Assembly: GCA_024195585.1 (NCBI GenBank)
Contig: SWBL01000083.1
Coordinates: forward strand, 1-64,000
DNA length: 64,000 nt
DNA from: Aureobasidium sp. EXF-3400
Taxonomy: Eukaryota > Ascomycota > Dothideomycetes > Dothideales > Saccotheciaceae
Reading direction: 5' to 3'
Shown: positions 12,015 through 22,757 of the stretch, one piece after another
Numbering within the stretch: position 1 is the first letter of the stretch
Layout: each line of letters begins with the position of its first letter
The notes under the pieces: model-generated
Database searches by the model: none
Told to the model about the DNA's origin: nothing
What the model saw: the letters and a program-made list of their open reading frames with translations, nothing else
Program-made: the position numbers and the translations under genes

Positions 12015-12938
12015 ATGGCTGAAAACACCATGCATTCTGCAGTAATCACTGCCTGGGGCGAATCACCAAAATACGCCGAAGTCTCTGTACCATCGCCCTC
12101 CTCAGATGAAGTTCAAGTTAAAGTCCTCGCTACAGGCCTGCATGTTGTAGTCCGCTCCATCGCCAGCGGTAAACACTACGCCTCTGGGACTGTTCCCTAC
12201 ACTCCCGGTGTCGATGGTGTAGGCCGTCGTCTTTCTGACAACAAATTGGTCTACTTCATCAGCTTCCCCGGCGGTGGTTACCAAGACATCCTCAATGTCG
12301 AGCGCAGGAAGATGGTAGAGTTGCCCGAAGGTGTCGATCCCTATCAAGTTGCTGGATATGCGAATCCTGCTTTGTCGAGCTGGATGGCTTTGACGGCAAG
12401 AACTAAAGACCTACCTGAGAAGTTTACTGTGCTTGTCATGGGCGCTACCAGTGCGAGCGGCAGGGTCGCTGTCGAGGTTGCTCGAGTTCTGGGTGCAGGC
12501 AAAGTCATCGGGATGTCTCGAAACAAAGAGACCCTGGCGGAGGTCGGTGTTGACGAGATGATCGTCCTCGATGACGATGTTTCGAGTACCGATTGCAGTG
12601 CTGCAGCTGGAGTAGATGTTATCCTCGACTACCTCTACGGACCCGTGGCAGAACACGTGCTTTCTACTGTCAACTTCATACGCCCAGTGCAATACGTGCA
12701 CATCGGCGGTCTCGCAGGCACAGAAATGGTGCTGCCAGGCCATGTTCTCAGATCCAAAGACATCACTATCCGTGGAGCCGGACCTGGCAGTTGGTCTCGC
12801 GAAGCCATGCGACCCCAGATACCCAAGATCCTGAATGCATTCAAGACATTCAAGAAGCACGAGGTCAAGATCGTGCCTTTGAGTGAGATCGGAGAACACT
12901 GGAACAACAAGAAAGAGCGGGTTGTTTTTGCTCCATGA
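12015..12938 (+). CDS. MDR-family NAD(P)H-dependent oxidoreductase (quinone reductase-like)
   Basis: Intronless, 307 aa. It has the medium-chain dehydrogenase fold: an N-terminal GroES-like part with TPGVDGVGR (about 61-69), a middle Rossmann segment VMGATSASGRVAVEVARVLGAGKVIGMSR, then VDVILDYLYG. The TSASGR variant of the glycine-rich loop is typical of zinc-less quinone oxidoreductase or enoyl-reductase-like members, and I see no structural zinc Cys cluster. It probably reduces quinones or small enones with NAD(P)H in the cytosol; the substrate is unknown. The reading frame is open upstream to a non-ATG codon, but 12015 is the first ATG. The following intergenic segment (12939-13107) is short and featureless. 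Confidence 0.82.
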   Translation: MAENTMHSAVITAWGESPKYAEVSVPSPSSDEVQVKVLATGLHVVVRSIASGKHYASGTVPYTPGVDGVGRRLSDNKLVYFISFPGGGYQDILNVERRKMVELPEGVDPYQVAGYANPALSSWMALTARTKDLPEKFTVLVMGATSASGRVAVEVARVLGAGKVIGMSRNKETLAEVGVDEMIVLDDDVSSTDCSAAAGVDVILDYLYGPVAEHVLSTVNFIRPVQYVHIGGLAGTEMVLPGHVLRSKDITIRGAGPGSWSREAMRPQIPKILNAFKTFKKHEVKIVPLSEIGEHWNNKKERVVFAP

Positions 12939-13107
12939 AACTATTCTCATTGGAACAATGTTCTGAGAGAGCGGATGTCTTCTTATTGATCTTTCTGGCA
13001 TGGAAAGATATGTTTCTTTACTTCTTTAGCATTATTACATAATCGTTGACTCAATTGAAACTTAGCAGTTGCATGCTGACTTCTTCCGATCGTTCGAGAC
13101 AAATACT

Positions 13108-13641
13108 CTACTTGTTTTTGCGGGAAAGTTCGCGGTATCTTCCAATCCACTCTGGCTTGCCAAACAGCACGTAGAATCTCCATGCCAACGTAGGGGCCAG
13201 AACAGCGCTGGCAGCCAACAAAGCATTTCTGCTCCATCCACTGGCATCTCCAAACGCAAAGGCCTTGTACAGCGCGACAGCCACAACACCAACTTCACCA
13301 GCAGCAAGAGTGTAGTAAGTAGGCGCTCTGCTTTCGATACCGCGTCTGGTGTTTGGGATACCCAGGACCAGAGGCGTGGCGAGAGCATAGACCAGAGCAC
13401 CAGTGACTTGAGTCCAGGTCACTGCGGCAGGTGTGATGTCGGAGGACGAGTTTACGAGCATGCCTAGGAAACTCTGAGGGAAAAAGACCATCCAGGTTCC
13501 GCCAATGGCATTGGCCATGGTTTCGAACCCTAGAGCATAACGCATGACATTTCCTGGAGCGCTGGGATCGACTTCGACATCTCCAGTGCTGGAGTTTGAG
13601 GTGGGGTCAATGTAACCACCTGGTTGGAGAGTGTAAGGCAT
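13108..13641 (-). CDS. Small multi-pass membrane protein, uncharacterised
   Basis: Single exon, 177 aa. After a polar N-terminus with NSSTGDVEVDPSAPG it shows four hydrophobic stretches, at roughly 37-62 (YALGFETMANAIGGTWMVFF), 74-96 (VTGALVYALATPLVLGI), 109-128 (YTLAAGEVGVVAVALYKAF) and 138-160 (LLAASAVLAPTLAWRFYVLF). The tail is basic. It resembles small four-TM fungal hypothetical proteins, and I cannot assign a function. It is convergent with the oxidoreductase gene, 169 bp apart. The coding frame is clean, with the start fixed by the first ATG. Confidence 0.7.
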   Translation of the reverse strand: MPYTLQPGGYIDPTSNSSTGDVEVDPSAPGNVMRYALGFETMANAIGGTWMVFFPQSFLGMLVNSSSDITPAAVTWTQVTGALVYALATPLVLGIPNTRRGIESRAPTYYTLAAGEVGVVAVALYKAFAFGDASGWSRNALLAASAVLAPTLAWRFYVLFGKPEWIGRYRELSRKNK

Positions 13642-14225
13642 GTTTTGGTAGTGGTGTTTGAGCTGTCTTGATGACGATGTTGCTAGGGAGCTTTCTATGA
13701 GCTATCGTATGTACTGAGTAGTGTCTGGGAGACTGTCAGCAACGTAGACTACACGATGCAGCGGTTCTTCAACGCACTCAGCAGGAGACCAGTATGTAAC
13801 AGGTTTGGTAATGGAGTAGAAGATGCATGGTGAGGTTTCGAAAGCAGTTATGATCAAGGTTGTGATGATGTCACCAAGTCTATGGTTTAGGGGGCCACCC
13901 TGGTCTACAAATGGTCTGCAGATCACATGGGATGAATGTCACTGATTGATTGCTCTAAATGAGCTGTATATGAGCTGTGTTCGCCTCTCTTTGGTGATTG
14001 TGTTGTAGATGGATATATAATGAACGTGTAATAGGAGTAGCTGGCAGTTGCAAGCGTCGAGATAGGGATGTTCTTGAGCTTGAGAGTCGAGACGAGTTGC
14101 ATGTCTCGGCATGACTTCGGCTTGGTCTAGATGGTACGCTGTGTCCTCAAGCTGCGTGTGTCGATCAAACCGAGCTCTCGAGTATCCGACAGCATTGTTA
14201 CCAGTACCGCTAGACAACAGACAGG
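13642..14225. other. Divergent intergenic region
   Basis: About 580 bp shared upstream region between the membrane-protein gene (minus) and the CCDC47-like gene (plus). No repeat or extra gene was seen. Confidence 0.4.
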
Positions 14226-15669
14226 ATGGCCGACTTTGTCAAGGGCCTTTTCGGAGGTGCAAGCCCATCTCCAGCTAGTGCTGCATCGGCCGACTCTGGT
14301 GTGTCTCTCGTGTGGATTGGACATCACTCACGGTCAAGTACTGACATGGATCTTGCTAGACTTTGCCGACTTCGCAGACGCACCTTCTCCTACGCCAGCA
14401 TCTTTGTCGAGCACTATCGCTACCCCAAACGCATACCAGACCTTTGGCGCAAAGATTGACATCTCGGACCGTCCTTTCACCAAGTGGTACAATGTCCACG
14501 AGCGCGTGTCCTGGGCCGACTTCAAGACCGAAGGCTTCGTCATCCCCTTCCTCTTGCTCACCATCTTCGTCCACTTCTGGGGTGTTCGCGCCAACCGTCG
14601 CCGCGCAAATGCCTGGATCCGTAGTCACGTAAACGTTCTCGAGAACGAGTTCGCTCAAGTCGGCTTTGGCAAGAAGCTCGATCTCGCAAACACCTCTCCC
14701 GAGGTCGCCATGTCTGCTGGTGACAAGATCAACCCCGAGATCCTGCGCGAAAAGTCAAAGGATGTCTTCCTCAGTTACGCTACTGGTCGCCAGAACGTCG
14801 TCTGTGTTGACGTCAAGCTCAGCCTGCTGAAGCGCTACAACCCCTTCTCCATGATCACTGAACTCGGCCTTGGTTTCTTCTTCGAGAGCATGGCTGGCAA
14901 CGGCGAAAAGGCCGAGATCACTGCCTACACTTTTGACGGCAAGGAGTCCCAGTGTGTCCCCCGCGCTCGCGGTGAGGAGGAGAAGCGTTTCAAGGACACC
15001 AGCTATGACGGTTTCATCTTCGCCATTGTCAACAAGGACGCCATGAGAAAGGTACGCGAGGAGCGTTACGACGTCTCCCTGACCACCACCAAGGACCACG
15101 CCAAGCTTCCTCCATGGGTCAGTGTCATGAGTGAGAGTGCCGAGATCACCGAATCGCTTTTGACCCAAGAGTTGGCAAACGCCATCAAGGAGTGCGGTGA
15201 CGACCTCGAGTCTCTGGTAGTCACCGACATGCCCGTTGACGCCCCCACGACGTGAGTACTCTCAATTTCGTCATGTTAATCGGCCGATGCTTACTTAATC
15301 TACAGTCTCGATGATTTGGTTCCCAAGAAGCGTCTCACACTGACCTTGAAGCTCAACTCCAACGCCAACACCGTTCCTCTCTTCTCCTACTTCCTTCGCA
15401 TGCCCGATCAGCTCGTCTCCAGCGCCCACTTCCGTCCCGAAGTCATGCGCCGCATTCGCCAAACTCGTGAAGAGGAAGCCAAGAAGGTGCGCAAAATTGT
15501 TGAGGCAGAGGGTGCCGAAGACAGAAAGTTGCTCAGCGACAAAGCCAAGAAGGAGCAGCGCGACCGCAAGCTCAAGGGCATGAGCGCCGACGAGCAGAAG
15601 CGCTTCCTCGAGAGAGAAAGAGAGAAGGAGCAGAGAAAGAGAACAGGCAAGCAGACAATGCGCGCCTAG
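14226..15669 (+). CDS. CCDC47-like ER membrane protein (DUF1682)
   Basis: Three exons (14226-14298, 14360-15251, 15306-15669) encode 442 aa. It has the CCDC47/DUF1682 architecture: an acidic N-terminus (DFADFADAPSP), one membrane segment at about 83-100 (GFVIPFLLLTIFVHFWGV) followed by a basic RANRRRAN stop-transfer, a large conserved cytosolic domain (about 110-360), and a C-terminal highly charged coiled coil of Lys/Glu/Arg (about 370-442). In animals CCDC47 is part of the PAT complex that helps multi-pass proteins insert at the ER translocon and also affects ER calcium; a similar role here is inference. Both introns are about 54-61 bp. The N-terminal exon was assigned because splicing gives ADS|DFADFAD in frame. 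Confidence 0.85.
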
Positions 15670-16590
15670 AAGTCTGCATATAATTGAAGATGACTACGGA
15701 TTGCCTGCCTCAAGTGTTTTGAGCCTTCAAGAAGTGAATAACTTTCGTTCTTGTATATTCTTCAATCGCAAAAACACAATGTAGAAATAAAAAAGACTCC
15801 CATTTGCTACAACAGTCGGATTTTGTGATAGGTCGAAGATACATGCATGACTAGCTGCAGGCACGATGCAGCTCAAGAACGCCATGCATTTCGTACTCGG
15901 ATCAATTACATAAGTCGAAGATTTTGGCAGAGAAATGGGCGTCGTCGTGCTGACTCGTCTGACACACGATGAACAATGAAAAGGATACTGGCCGTGAATG
16001 AAGAGTCTTCTATCGGGCAAGCAGCAGTTTGGCTGAGGAAAGCGGCTTCAAGGGAGCTCCAAGCAGAGATGGGCCGATCATTCGGCGTGGAGATCCCCGA
16101 CAAGCCACCCCGTGGGCGGATCGACATTGCCGGACCCTGGGTACGTCATGGTTTTGGTAGCTGGAGCTGTCGAGTCCCAAAACATTTCCCCTTGGAACTC
16201 AAACCTCCCAAACTCTCTTCCAGCTTCCAATTTTGATCCCCTCGAGTTTTATACATACTCGTAATCATCTCTGAGTCTTCTTTTACTTGGTAAGTGCTCA
16301 AATAGCTGCCCCCCTTTGTTGTCACTCACATTCAACGACTCGACATGGACACGTTGAGTCTGTCTTGTCGAGTGTGAGCATCGAGTAAGCTGTCTGTAAC
16401 CTTGGCCATGCTTCCCTCGCCTGGGAATTGGACTGGCCAGTCTTGCTTCACTTCTCCCTTTCCTGCATTGCCATCACCGAGCTTGCCATCCGCTGTGTCC
16501 TTCGCACCCTTCTTCTTCATTGTCATTGAATCTTCAAAACAAGTCTTACGGTCCAGCTGACAGCAGCCACAGTCTACAGTTTCCATCACA
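15670..16590. other. Intergenic region
   Basis: About 920 bp. An 86-codon open frame at 15976-16236 on the plus strand has no recognisable features and is probably chance. The last 300 bp are pyrimidine-rich and probably form the leader of the SDR gene. Confidence 0.4.
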
Positions 16591-17856
16591 ATGTTCAGCA
16601 GAAGCATTCTTCGCCAGGCCACCCGTGTGGTGGTCCCCGCCCGCCCTCTTGCCATGTCGGCCAGAAACATGTCCGTCACACCCTTCATGCGCGAGCAGGA
16701 CAAGCCCATTCCTGAGGAGAAGGGAGAGCATGTTGGATCTTTCTCCAGAACCGACGACTCGATCGAGATCCCCTTTGATGAGAAGGCTGTGCCCAACCAA
16801 GAGCCCGTCCAAGGCCGTGGAGGCTTCCACTTCCAGAGAACCCTCGCATCATTCTCCCTCGAAGGCAAGACTGCTCTTGTCACTGGTGGTGCCAGAGGTC
16901 TCGGTCTCGTCATGGCACAGGCATTGGTCGTTTCTGGAGCAGACGTCGCTCTTGTAGATCTCAACAGTGCGTCTCAACAAACTCATGTCTGGACACGCCC
17001 AAGACTGACACCATCATTACAGAGGAGGAAGCCGAGAAGCAGGCAAAGGAGTTGGTCAAGGTCTTTAAGGATGAGAACCCCGGCGCCGACAGGGTCCCCA
17101 AGGTCACTGGCCACTACTGCGACGGTCAGCTTCACCAATTGAGCGTACACGGACCATGACTGACCTCCTGTAGTGAGCGACGAGCACTCTGTCGAGAGCG
17201 TCCTCTCCGATGTCATCAACCAGCACGGCAAGATCGACAACCTTGTGACATCAGCTGGCTTCACCGAGAACTTCGACGCCATCAAGTACCCCATCGACCG
17301 TGTGAGAAAGCTCTGGGGTGTCAACGTCGACGGCACCTACCTCTTCGCTACTGGAGTCGCTCGTCACCTCATGGAGCGCAAGGCTCCTGGTAGTATCGTC
17401 TTCATTGGAAGCATGAGTGGTGCTATTGTCAACGTTCCCCAGCCCCAGGCTCCCTACAACGCCTCCAAGGCCGCTGTCCGTCACCTCGGCCGTTCGCTGG
17501 CTGTCGAATGGGCTCACGCCAACATCAGAGTCAACGTCATCGAGCCTGGTTACATGGTAAGTATCACAGCAAATGGAATTCTAGAGTTGAGACTAACGTG
17601 AGACACAGCTTACTGCTTTGACCGAGAAGATCCTGAACGAGAACCCTGAACTTGGTAACAAGTGGACCAGCTTGATTCCTCAGGGCAAGATGGGCCGCCC
17701 AGTAAGTCTCTTTCTTGTGCCATAGGATATCACAGAGCGCTAACACTCGTCGAACAGGTCGATCTCATGGGCCCCGTCGTCTTCCTCTGCAGTGACGCCT
17801 CCAACTATGTCACCGGAGCTGACCTTCGCGTCGACGGTGGTTACACTTGCACTTAA
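16591..17856 (+). CDS. Short-chain dehydrogenase, D-arabinitol/polyol dehydrogenase type
   Basis: Five exons (16591-16966, 17023-17124, 17174-17556, 17609-17701, 17758-17856) encode 350 aa. A classical SDR follows an N-terminal extension of about 85 residues. The start [19 protein letters not shown] is basic and hydroxylated, without acids, which suggests a mitochondrial targeting peptide. The NAD(P) loop is TGGARGLG at about 98-105, followed by LVDLN (Asp in the cofactor-selecting position), then TSAG, GSMSG with the catalytic Ser, PYNASK with catalytic Tyr and Lys, and the C-terminal [15 protein letters not shown]. Its sequence style matches fungal D-arabinitol 2-dehydrogenase, sorbose reductase and L-xylulose reductase relatives, which interconvert polyols and ketoses. 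The exact substrate is unknown, and the mitochondrial location is inferred only from the presequence. Confidence 0.85.
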
Positions 17857-19026
17857 GCTTCTCGCTCCTTCCTTGGAGAGTTCATCCCCACCGCATAAAA
17901 CTCCCAGACACTTCACCTTTCTCACGAAAGACTTCTCATTGTAACAACAGCTAATGACAGAATATGCATGCCACGGAGCGCTTCGTAATTGATGACAAAT
18001 GGAAATTAACTTTACGATCATACTCTTCGATCAATTGCCGTGTGTGTGCTTGAAATCTCTCATGGTGTTTACTGATCTGTAGCACAACTACTCGTGCTTG
18101 AATCAAGGACGAGATCACTCATTGAAACAAGTCTTGTACATCCGTACAGATATATTGTGTCGACCAAAAGATGTACTACTGATCAACTATACGTCAGATC
18201 TAGGAAGGAAACTGTTCCTGTAAGACACAGCCCCATATTGCAACAAGAAATCCAAGGACTCTGCTGACTCTGTGTCGATGATATCCAGAACTGTTGCAGT
18301 CTGTGGGTTCGGCAACCAAGATTTAACAACCTACTCCTTGGCTCATTGGTCTTCAAAGGTGACCAGGTAATCTCCGCCAACGACCTGATCACGCTACCAT
18401 TCTCCTATACCGAAAACACGCGTGTGGAAGCGTGTACAGCATGCAACGGAGAATGTCAAGCGTCATCGTTGCTTTGCTTGCTTGGTCCTGGATCCAACAT
18501 ACAGCCAACACATTTCTGCTCACGTATGCAAAAACACGATTTGTCTGGTGCGATCGCGTGCAAGAAGACAGCATTGATGAGTCTCAAACAGTAGTGTTGG
18601 TGCGTTTTCACTGACGATAGACAAGAGCGCACGGGCATTGTTCTCCGAGGAGCAGAAAGGTGGTATGCGTTTGCAACCGATCACGTTCAAGAAGTTTTCG
18701 ACCCGTGCAATCGCGTGCAAGGAGTCGTGATGATCATACGGTTGTCACTGACCGTGGACAGAAAACGCATGAAGACTGTTTATTGGAGAGAAATGTCTGT
18801 CGTGCGTTCATCCCTGATCGCATCCAAGGAAGTATTCTGTCTTGTGCTTCCGCGTGCGAGAAGCAAAGGTTCGTTAAATATGTTTTGAAAGTCTGGGTTC
18901 TCTCTTCCATCTTCCCTCTTCCAGGTTGGAGTATTGTTTCTTTCTGGTAACAATACAAGACCTAAGGTTGCTCTACCTACTTCAACAACCACTTCTCTTC
19001 TTATACTCTTCCTCTACTATCAAGTC
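17857..19026. other. Long intergenic region with degenerate CGTGCAA-rich repeats
   Basis: About 1.17 kb with no convincing gene. Between 18540 and 18780, motifs such as GCGATCGCGTGCAAGAAG and GCAATCGCGTGCAAGGAG, and TTTTCACTGACGATAGACA against TTGTCACTGACCGTGGACA, recur. This suggests an old direct duplication or clustered binding sites. The pyrimidine-rich segment at 18970-19020 probably is the leader of the next gene. Confidence 0.4.
18549..18770. repeat. Degenerate direct repeat (about 150 bp apart)
   Basis: The segments TGCGATCGCGTGCAAGAAG (about 18549) and TGCAATCGCGTGCAAGGAG (about 18706) are each followed by a CACTGAC(G/C)-x-GGACA-like motif, the second at a shorter distance. The similarity is imperfect and was judged by eye only. 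Confidence 0.35.
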
Positions 19027-20781
19027 ATGGATCAGACTCCCAGAGTCAATCGAGGTTTACGATACCTCTGCCTGGATCAGTACAAAGACTCAACACCTGA
19101 ACTTGTCATAGCCAACATCAGCAAACTTCGACTACTGCAGTCTTTCGATCTGGATCTTGTACATCTCCCACCTCGCCCTGGTTTCCCACACGATGGTGCA
19201 GTTCGTATACCGCAAGATGCCTCAGAACCTGAACGCCTTATATGGTTCGACTTTCTAGTCTTGCTCGAAGATGAGCCTGGAACCGCAACTCGCTACGGAA
19301 CCACAACCATGGCTCAAGCTGGGAACACCTCACCACCAGCCTTCTATATCGTCATCTTCCCAAACTCACCAGACTATGTGGCTATAGTACCACAAACCAT
19401 TGCCTGTCGAGAAGGAGAATCTGACTCCCACGATATACCAAGCACTGGCATTACAGGTCCTTACTTCCCGTACCTGATGCCAGAGCACCTTATACCTCTG
19501 GCTCTCAACAGGATCTCGCTGATCCCTTGGGGGAGTGTATATACAAATCCTGGAACTGGAGTAGTCCTCAAACGATGGTTCCCGATCATGACAGAGTCAC
19601 CGAGAGATTCGCCAACTGCACCTCTGTTCGTTGGAGGTTGGTCGTCAGCACTCCTCCCTTCGAACAGCGCAGGAAAGAAACGCCGTCGCGAATTTGATCT
19701 TGAGAATGATTCTGCCAGATTGGCTCCTGCGTTGAGAGAAAGTGTGTCTTGTGCAGCAGTGTCTTCGGCTGGCATTTCTGACCTTGGATTTGATATCGAC
19801 TGGACAGAGAACGATCTGTTCGGATTTGACTGGCCATTGTCTGATCAAGCTGCACTTACTGGCGATGGACAAGTTGATTATACGGGATGTGATCTGCCTG
19901 AGACGTGGACACCCGGATTCAAGGGCACTGGAGAAGGAGCTTACTGGGGTGTTGACTTGGAAACGCTCTTTCCTTCGACACAAGCAGGCTCTGCGACTGT
20001 TATCGATGCACAACAGAGCAGACAAGCCGCCAGCCTGAGAGCGATCGCACCTGCCCCTTTGGCCGTCGAGGCTACACACCTCTCTCCAGCATCGGCACCA
20101 AGCAGTTCTCCTTCTGACGCTCAACAGTCCTCCAAATCTGCTGTTGTCTCTCCTGAAGCAGAAGCCACAGGATCAGAGTCAGAAGACGACGAAGAGGACG
20201 CACCACCTCGTCGACTCATCGAACTGCACCCTCAACATCCCTGGTGCAACCATATATACCTGCCTCCCTCCACCCAGGACATCCTCACCCAACTTCTCGC
20301 AAGAGACACCGTCTGCCTACCAGTCATCACTAACCCCAGTGACAACATTGACGGCAGCCCTATGCCCCTTTCCGTCCTCTCCATCGCCCATCCTTGTCTG
20401 CACGTCCTCTCAAGCCACCTCTCACCTGAGACTTTCTACTTGCTACCCAGCCGGTGGGTCGACTTCTTCCACTGCAGTTTGAATCAACTTCTCAACAGCA
20501 CTTCAGGAGAAAGTAAGAGATCTGCGCTTCGCGGCACCAACAAGATCATCACTGAGAATCCTACAGTGGTGGATGCATTCAAGAGGTATGCGATTGATGG
20601 CGTGGTTGGTTCTGCAGCATTGAGCTGGGGATTGTGGGATGAGTGGGTGAGGGAGTTCAAGAGGAAAACTCCATGTGGGATGACTAGGGAGGAGGATAGG
20701 AATGCTTGTTGTGAGGTTAGGGAGGTTTTACAGGCTCAGGTTGATTGGTCGATGCGCATGCTTCCTGATTTTGATTTGTGA
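19027..20781 (+). CDS. Uncharacterised protein, 584 aa, intronless
   Basis: A long single-exon frame with consistent coding character and no recognised domain. The N-terminal 210 residues look globular (LRLLQSFDLDLVHLPPRP, then IVIFPNSPDYVAIVPQTI). The middle, about 215-400, is low-complexity and acidic with a KKRRR cluster near 222 that could act as a nuclear signal. A second globular part follows from about 400 (LIELHPQHPWCNHIYLPP to the C-terminus), with W-rich ending DGVVGSAALSWGLWDEWVREF. The frame is open upstream of 19027 into a pyrimidine-rich stretch, but 19027 is the best ATG. I cannot propose a function; it may be a lineage-specific gene. Confidence 0.7.
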   Translation: MDQTPRVNRGLRYLCLDQYKDSTPELVIANISKLRLLQSFDLDLVHLPPRPGFPHDGAVRIPQDASEPERLIWFDFLVLLEDEPGTATRYGTTTMAQAGNTSPPAFYIVIFPNSPDYVAIVPQTIACREGESDSHDIPSTGITGPYFPYLMPEHLIPLALNRISLIPWGSVYTNPGTGVVLKRWFPIMTESPRDSPTAPLFVGGWSSALLPSNSAGKKRRREFDLENDSARLAPALRESVSCAAVSSAGISDLGFDIDWTENDLFGFDWPLSDQAALTGDGQVDYTGCDLPETWTPGFKGTGEGAYWGVDLETLFPSTQAGSATVIDAQQSRQAASLRAIAPAPLAVEATHLSPASAPSSSPSDAQQSSKSAVVSPEAEATGSESEDDEEDAPPRRLIELHPQHPWCNHIYLPPSTQDILTQLLARDTVCLPVITNPSDNIDGSPMPLSVLSIAHPCLHVLSSHLSPETFYLLPSRWVDFFHCSLNQLLNSTSGESKRSALRGTNKIITENPTVVDAFKRYAIDGVVGSAALSWGLWDEWVREFKRKTPCGMTREEDRNACCEVREVLQAQVDWSMRMLPDFDL

Positions 20782-21029
20782 GAGTTGTGTTTTTTTGTGT
20801 ACTGCGAATGCGTGGTATGAACATGCAAACGATCATGATACGATGAGATGTATATACTATGCAGAACAGCTCTGCGGTTTGGGGGTAGGGCTATGCTCAG
20901 CTAGGACGGCTGTGTTTGTTATATATGCTTGTAGTATATATGGATGTGAAAGTTTCTCTGCCTGCCTGCAATCTTGTAACTCTAGCACGTTGTCTCTTGA
21001 GGTTAACTAAATTTTCTTTTTTAATCACG

Positions 21030-21144
21030 CTGTAGTGATGCACAATGATGTTGAGAATGAGAGGAACGTCCAGAGAAAGCCCTAGACGACAGGATCTCTC
21101 TCTGGAGGCTTCTGATAACTCGACCTGTTTGTGCAATTTTACAG
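21030..21144 (-). repeat. 115-bp palindromic (MITE-like) element, copy 2
   Basis: Read on the minus strand it begins CTGTAAAATTGCAC and ends GTGCATCACTACAG. The internal inverted repeat is well kept: TCCAGAGAGAG and GGCTTTCTCTGGAC. It is one base longer than the 114-bp copies and otherwise aligns end to end. Confidence 0.65.
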
Positions 21145-21241
21145 CCGTCATTCTCTGCCTCTCGTCTTGCTGAGATGTACTCCGTTGTGATAAGCTAGAA
21201 GACTTCGAGCTTTCTTTGGATAATTCCGAAGTGAATTGAGG

Positions 21242-21355
21242 TTGCGAAAACGCACAATTTTGTTGAGATTATGGACATGTCCAAAGAGAGCGGTTGATGA
21301 ACAGGGCTCTCTCTGGACCTTCCTAGAACCGCATCACCGCTATGCATTTTTATAG
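21242..21355 (-). repeat. 114-bp palindromic (MITE-like) element, copy 3
   Basis: On the minus strand it begins CTATAAAAATGCAT and ends GTGCGTTTTCGCAA, with the internal pair GTCCAGAGAGAG / CGCTCTCTTTGGAC. It is exactly 114 bp, like the copies at 9074 and 61762. Confidence 0.65.
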
Positions 21356-21452
21356 CTCTCTTTCTTTGTATTTCGTTCTGTTGAGATCGTAGATTGAGCT
21401 ATACAGTGTGGTCGGAACATAAATTCTATATCTTTTTTGTCTATTCCAATCC

Positions 21453-22157
21453 TTATGACTGTGCAGGGAAGCCAATACCGAGGAGAAGGGCTGGCTCAGT
21501 GACCTTATGGTGAGAGTAGCTCAACACACCGACACCACCGGGCTCCATCATCAAGTTGAGGTTCATGTCCAGAGGGTACCCTAACCACCTCTTGGCGAAA
21601 CATCTTGTAAGATGACCGTGAGCGACCAAAATAACATCACAAGGTTGCTCGCCGTTCATGTTAGGGCCCTGCAACTCTCTGATCTTGACGATCAACTCAT
21701 CAATACGTGCAGCCACCTGATCGGGCGACTCGCCATCCTCGCATCCGTCACGCCAGATGTCCCACTTGCGCTCAGTGTCCAAGCCCTTGGACTTGCGCAG
21801 ACTGTGGATCTCAGCAGGCTTGAGGCCTTCGTAGGCACCATAGTCCCATTCGCCGAGCTGCTCGGTGGTCTGGACTTTACCCTGGTCTCTAAGAGCGGCT
21901 TCTTGCTTGTCACCGAAGAGAAGGGAGAAAGTGTGCTGAGCACGCGTACGGGGAGAGACCCAGCACATGCCAATCTTGGAGGGGTCGATCAGTTTGTTGT
22001 TGCCGACGGCGATGGCGCCGGTGCTGCGGACTTGTGATTCTCCGTGGGCGGTCAATGGGATGTCGGTTTTGCCTGTGTGCTTGCCGGACATTGACCATTC
22101 GGTCTCGCCGTGGCGGATGAGGAAGACACGAGGTGTGCCGGCGTCTTTGTCGGGCAT
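21453..22157 (-). CDS. Histidine-phosphatase, sedoheptulose-1,7-bisphosphatase (SHB17)-like
   Basis: Single exon, 234 aa from the ATG at 22157 (the frame extends eight codons further to a non-ATG codon). A member of the phosphoglycerate-mutase-like histidine phosphatase superfamily. The nucleophile motif is RHGETEW at about 15-21, the second catalytic His lies in VAHGHLTR near 190, and SPRTRAQHT and GEWDYGAYEGL are in the expected places. The close match in layout to yeast Shb17 suggests dephosphorylation of sedoheptulose-1,7-bisphosphate in riboneogenesis, feeding ribose-5-phosphate synthesis in the cytosol. A generic phosphatase of the same superfamily is the alternative. It is divergent from the MOSC gene with about 600 bp between. 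Confidence 0.85.
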   Translation of the reverse strand: MPDKDAGTPRVFLIRHGETEWSMSGKHTGKTDIPLTAHGESQVRSTGAIAVGNNKLIDPSKIGMCWVSPRTRAQHTFSLLFGDKQEAALRDQGKVQTTEQLGEWDYGAYEGLKPAEIHSLRKSKGLDTERKWDIWRDGCEDGESPDQVAARIDELIVKIRELQGPNMNGEQPCDVILVAHGHLTRCFAKRWLGYPLDMNLNLMMEPGGVGVLSYSHHKVTEPALLLGIGFPAQS

Positions 22158-22757
22158 GGTTGTGGTACTGTTCAAAGTCAATGAGATATCCAGTATATCG
22201 GTTTGGAATCATTGAATGAAAGAATGATCATGGAAAATGAAGATAGTCGATAACCCCACGCAGTATTCACACTAGCCACTGCCCCCTTTTCGTGTAATTG
22301 ATAAGAAGCATAATGCTATAAGAATAAAAAATGTAGAAACAACAGAACTGTTCTTGAAAACTGTACTTGGTCGAAGCAAAGTAGCTCTTTCCACCTCGTG
22401 ACCAAAGAACAAATGGTACGGAAGGACTGAGAAGATATATAGAAGAATTGGTACTTACAGACAATTCAAATATCAATTGGTTTGCAGAAGGAAGACATCG
22501 AGGTTGCTGGAAGGTCAACAAAATGATATGCGCACAGACCATGCCGCATGACGCCGAGCACAGATTAGAGTTCAGAGCTAGTGGCACCTCCATGATTCTT
22601 CGAAACCTCTCAGGAGCCAGACATGCTCGACCATTGTCTATACCTAATATAGTGTCACCTCGAGACACTTGCAACTCGACTGTCAGAAAATACCAAAGTC
22701 TTGGTTTGAGAGAAGCATCGATCGGTATTGAGAAGTTCGCTTTTGTCGTCCGCCAAC
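22158..22757. other. Divergent promoter region
   Basis: A 600-bp region shared by SHB17-like (minus) and the MOSC gene (plus). No further gene; overlapping frames here have no motif support. Confidence 0.4.

Larger units (their letters stand above)
20782..21452. other. Convergent intergenic region with two palindromic elements
   Basis: The 670-bp space between two convergent stop codons holds two copies of the palindromic family (21030-21144 and 21242-21355), both in the minus orientation and separated by about 97 bp. No gene was seen. Confidence 0.6.

Noticed and set aside
15976..16236. 86-codon frame before the SDR gene
   Set aside because: No motif, poor coding character, and located in the likely promoter.
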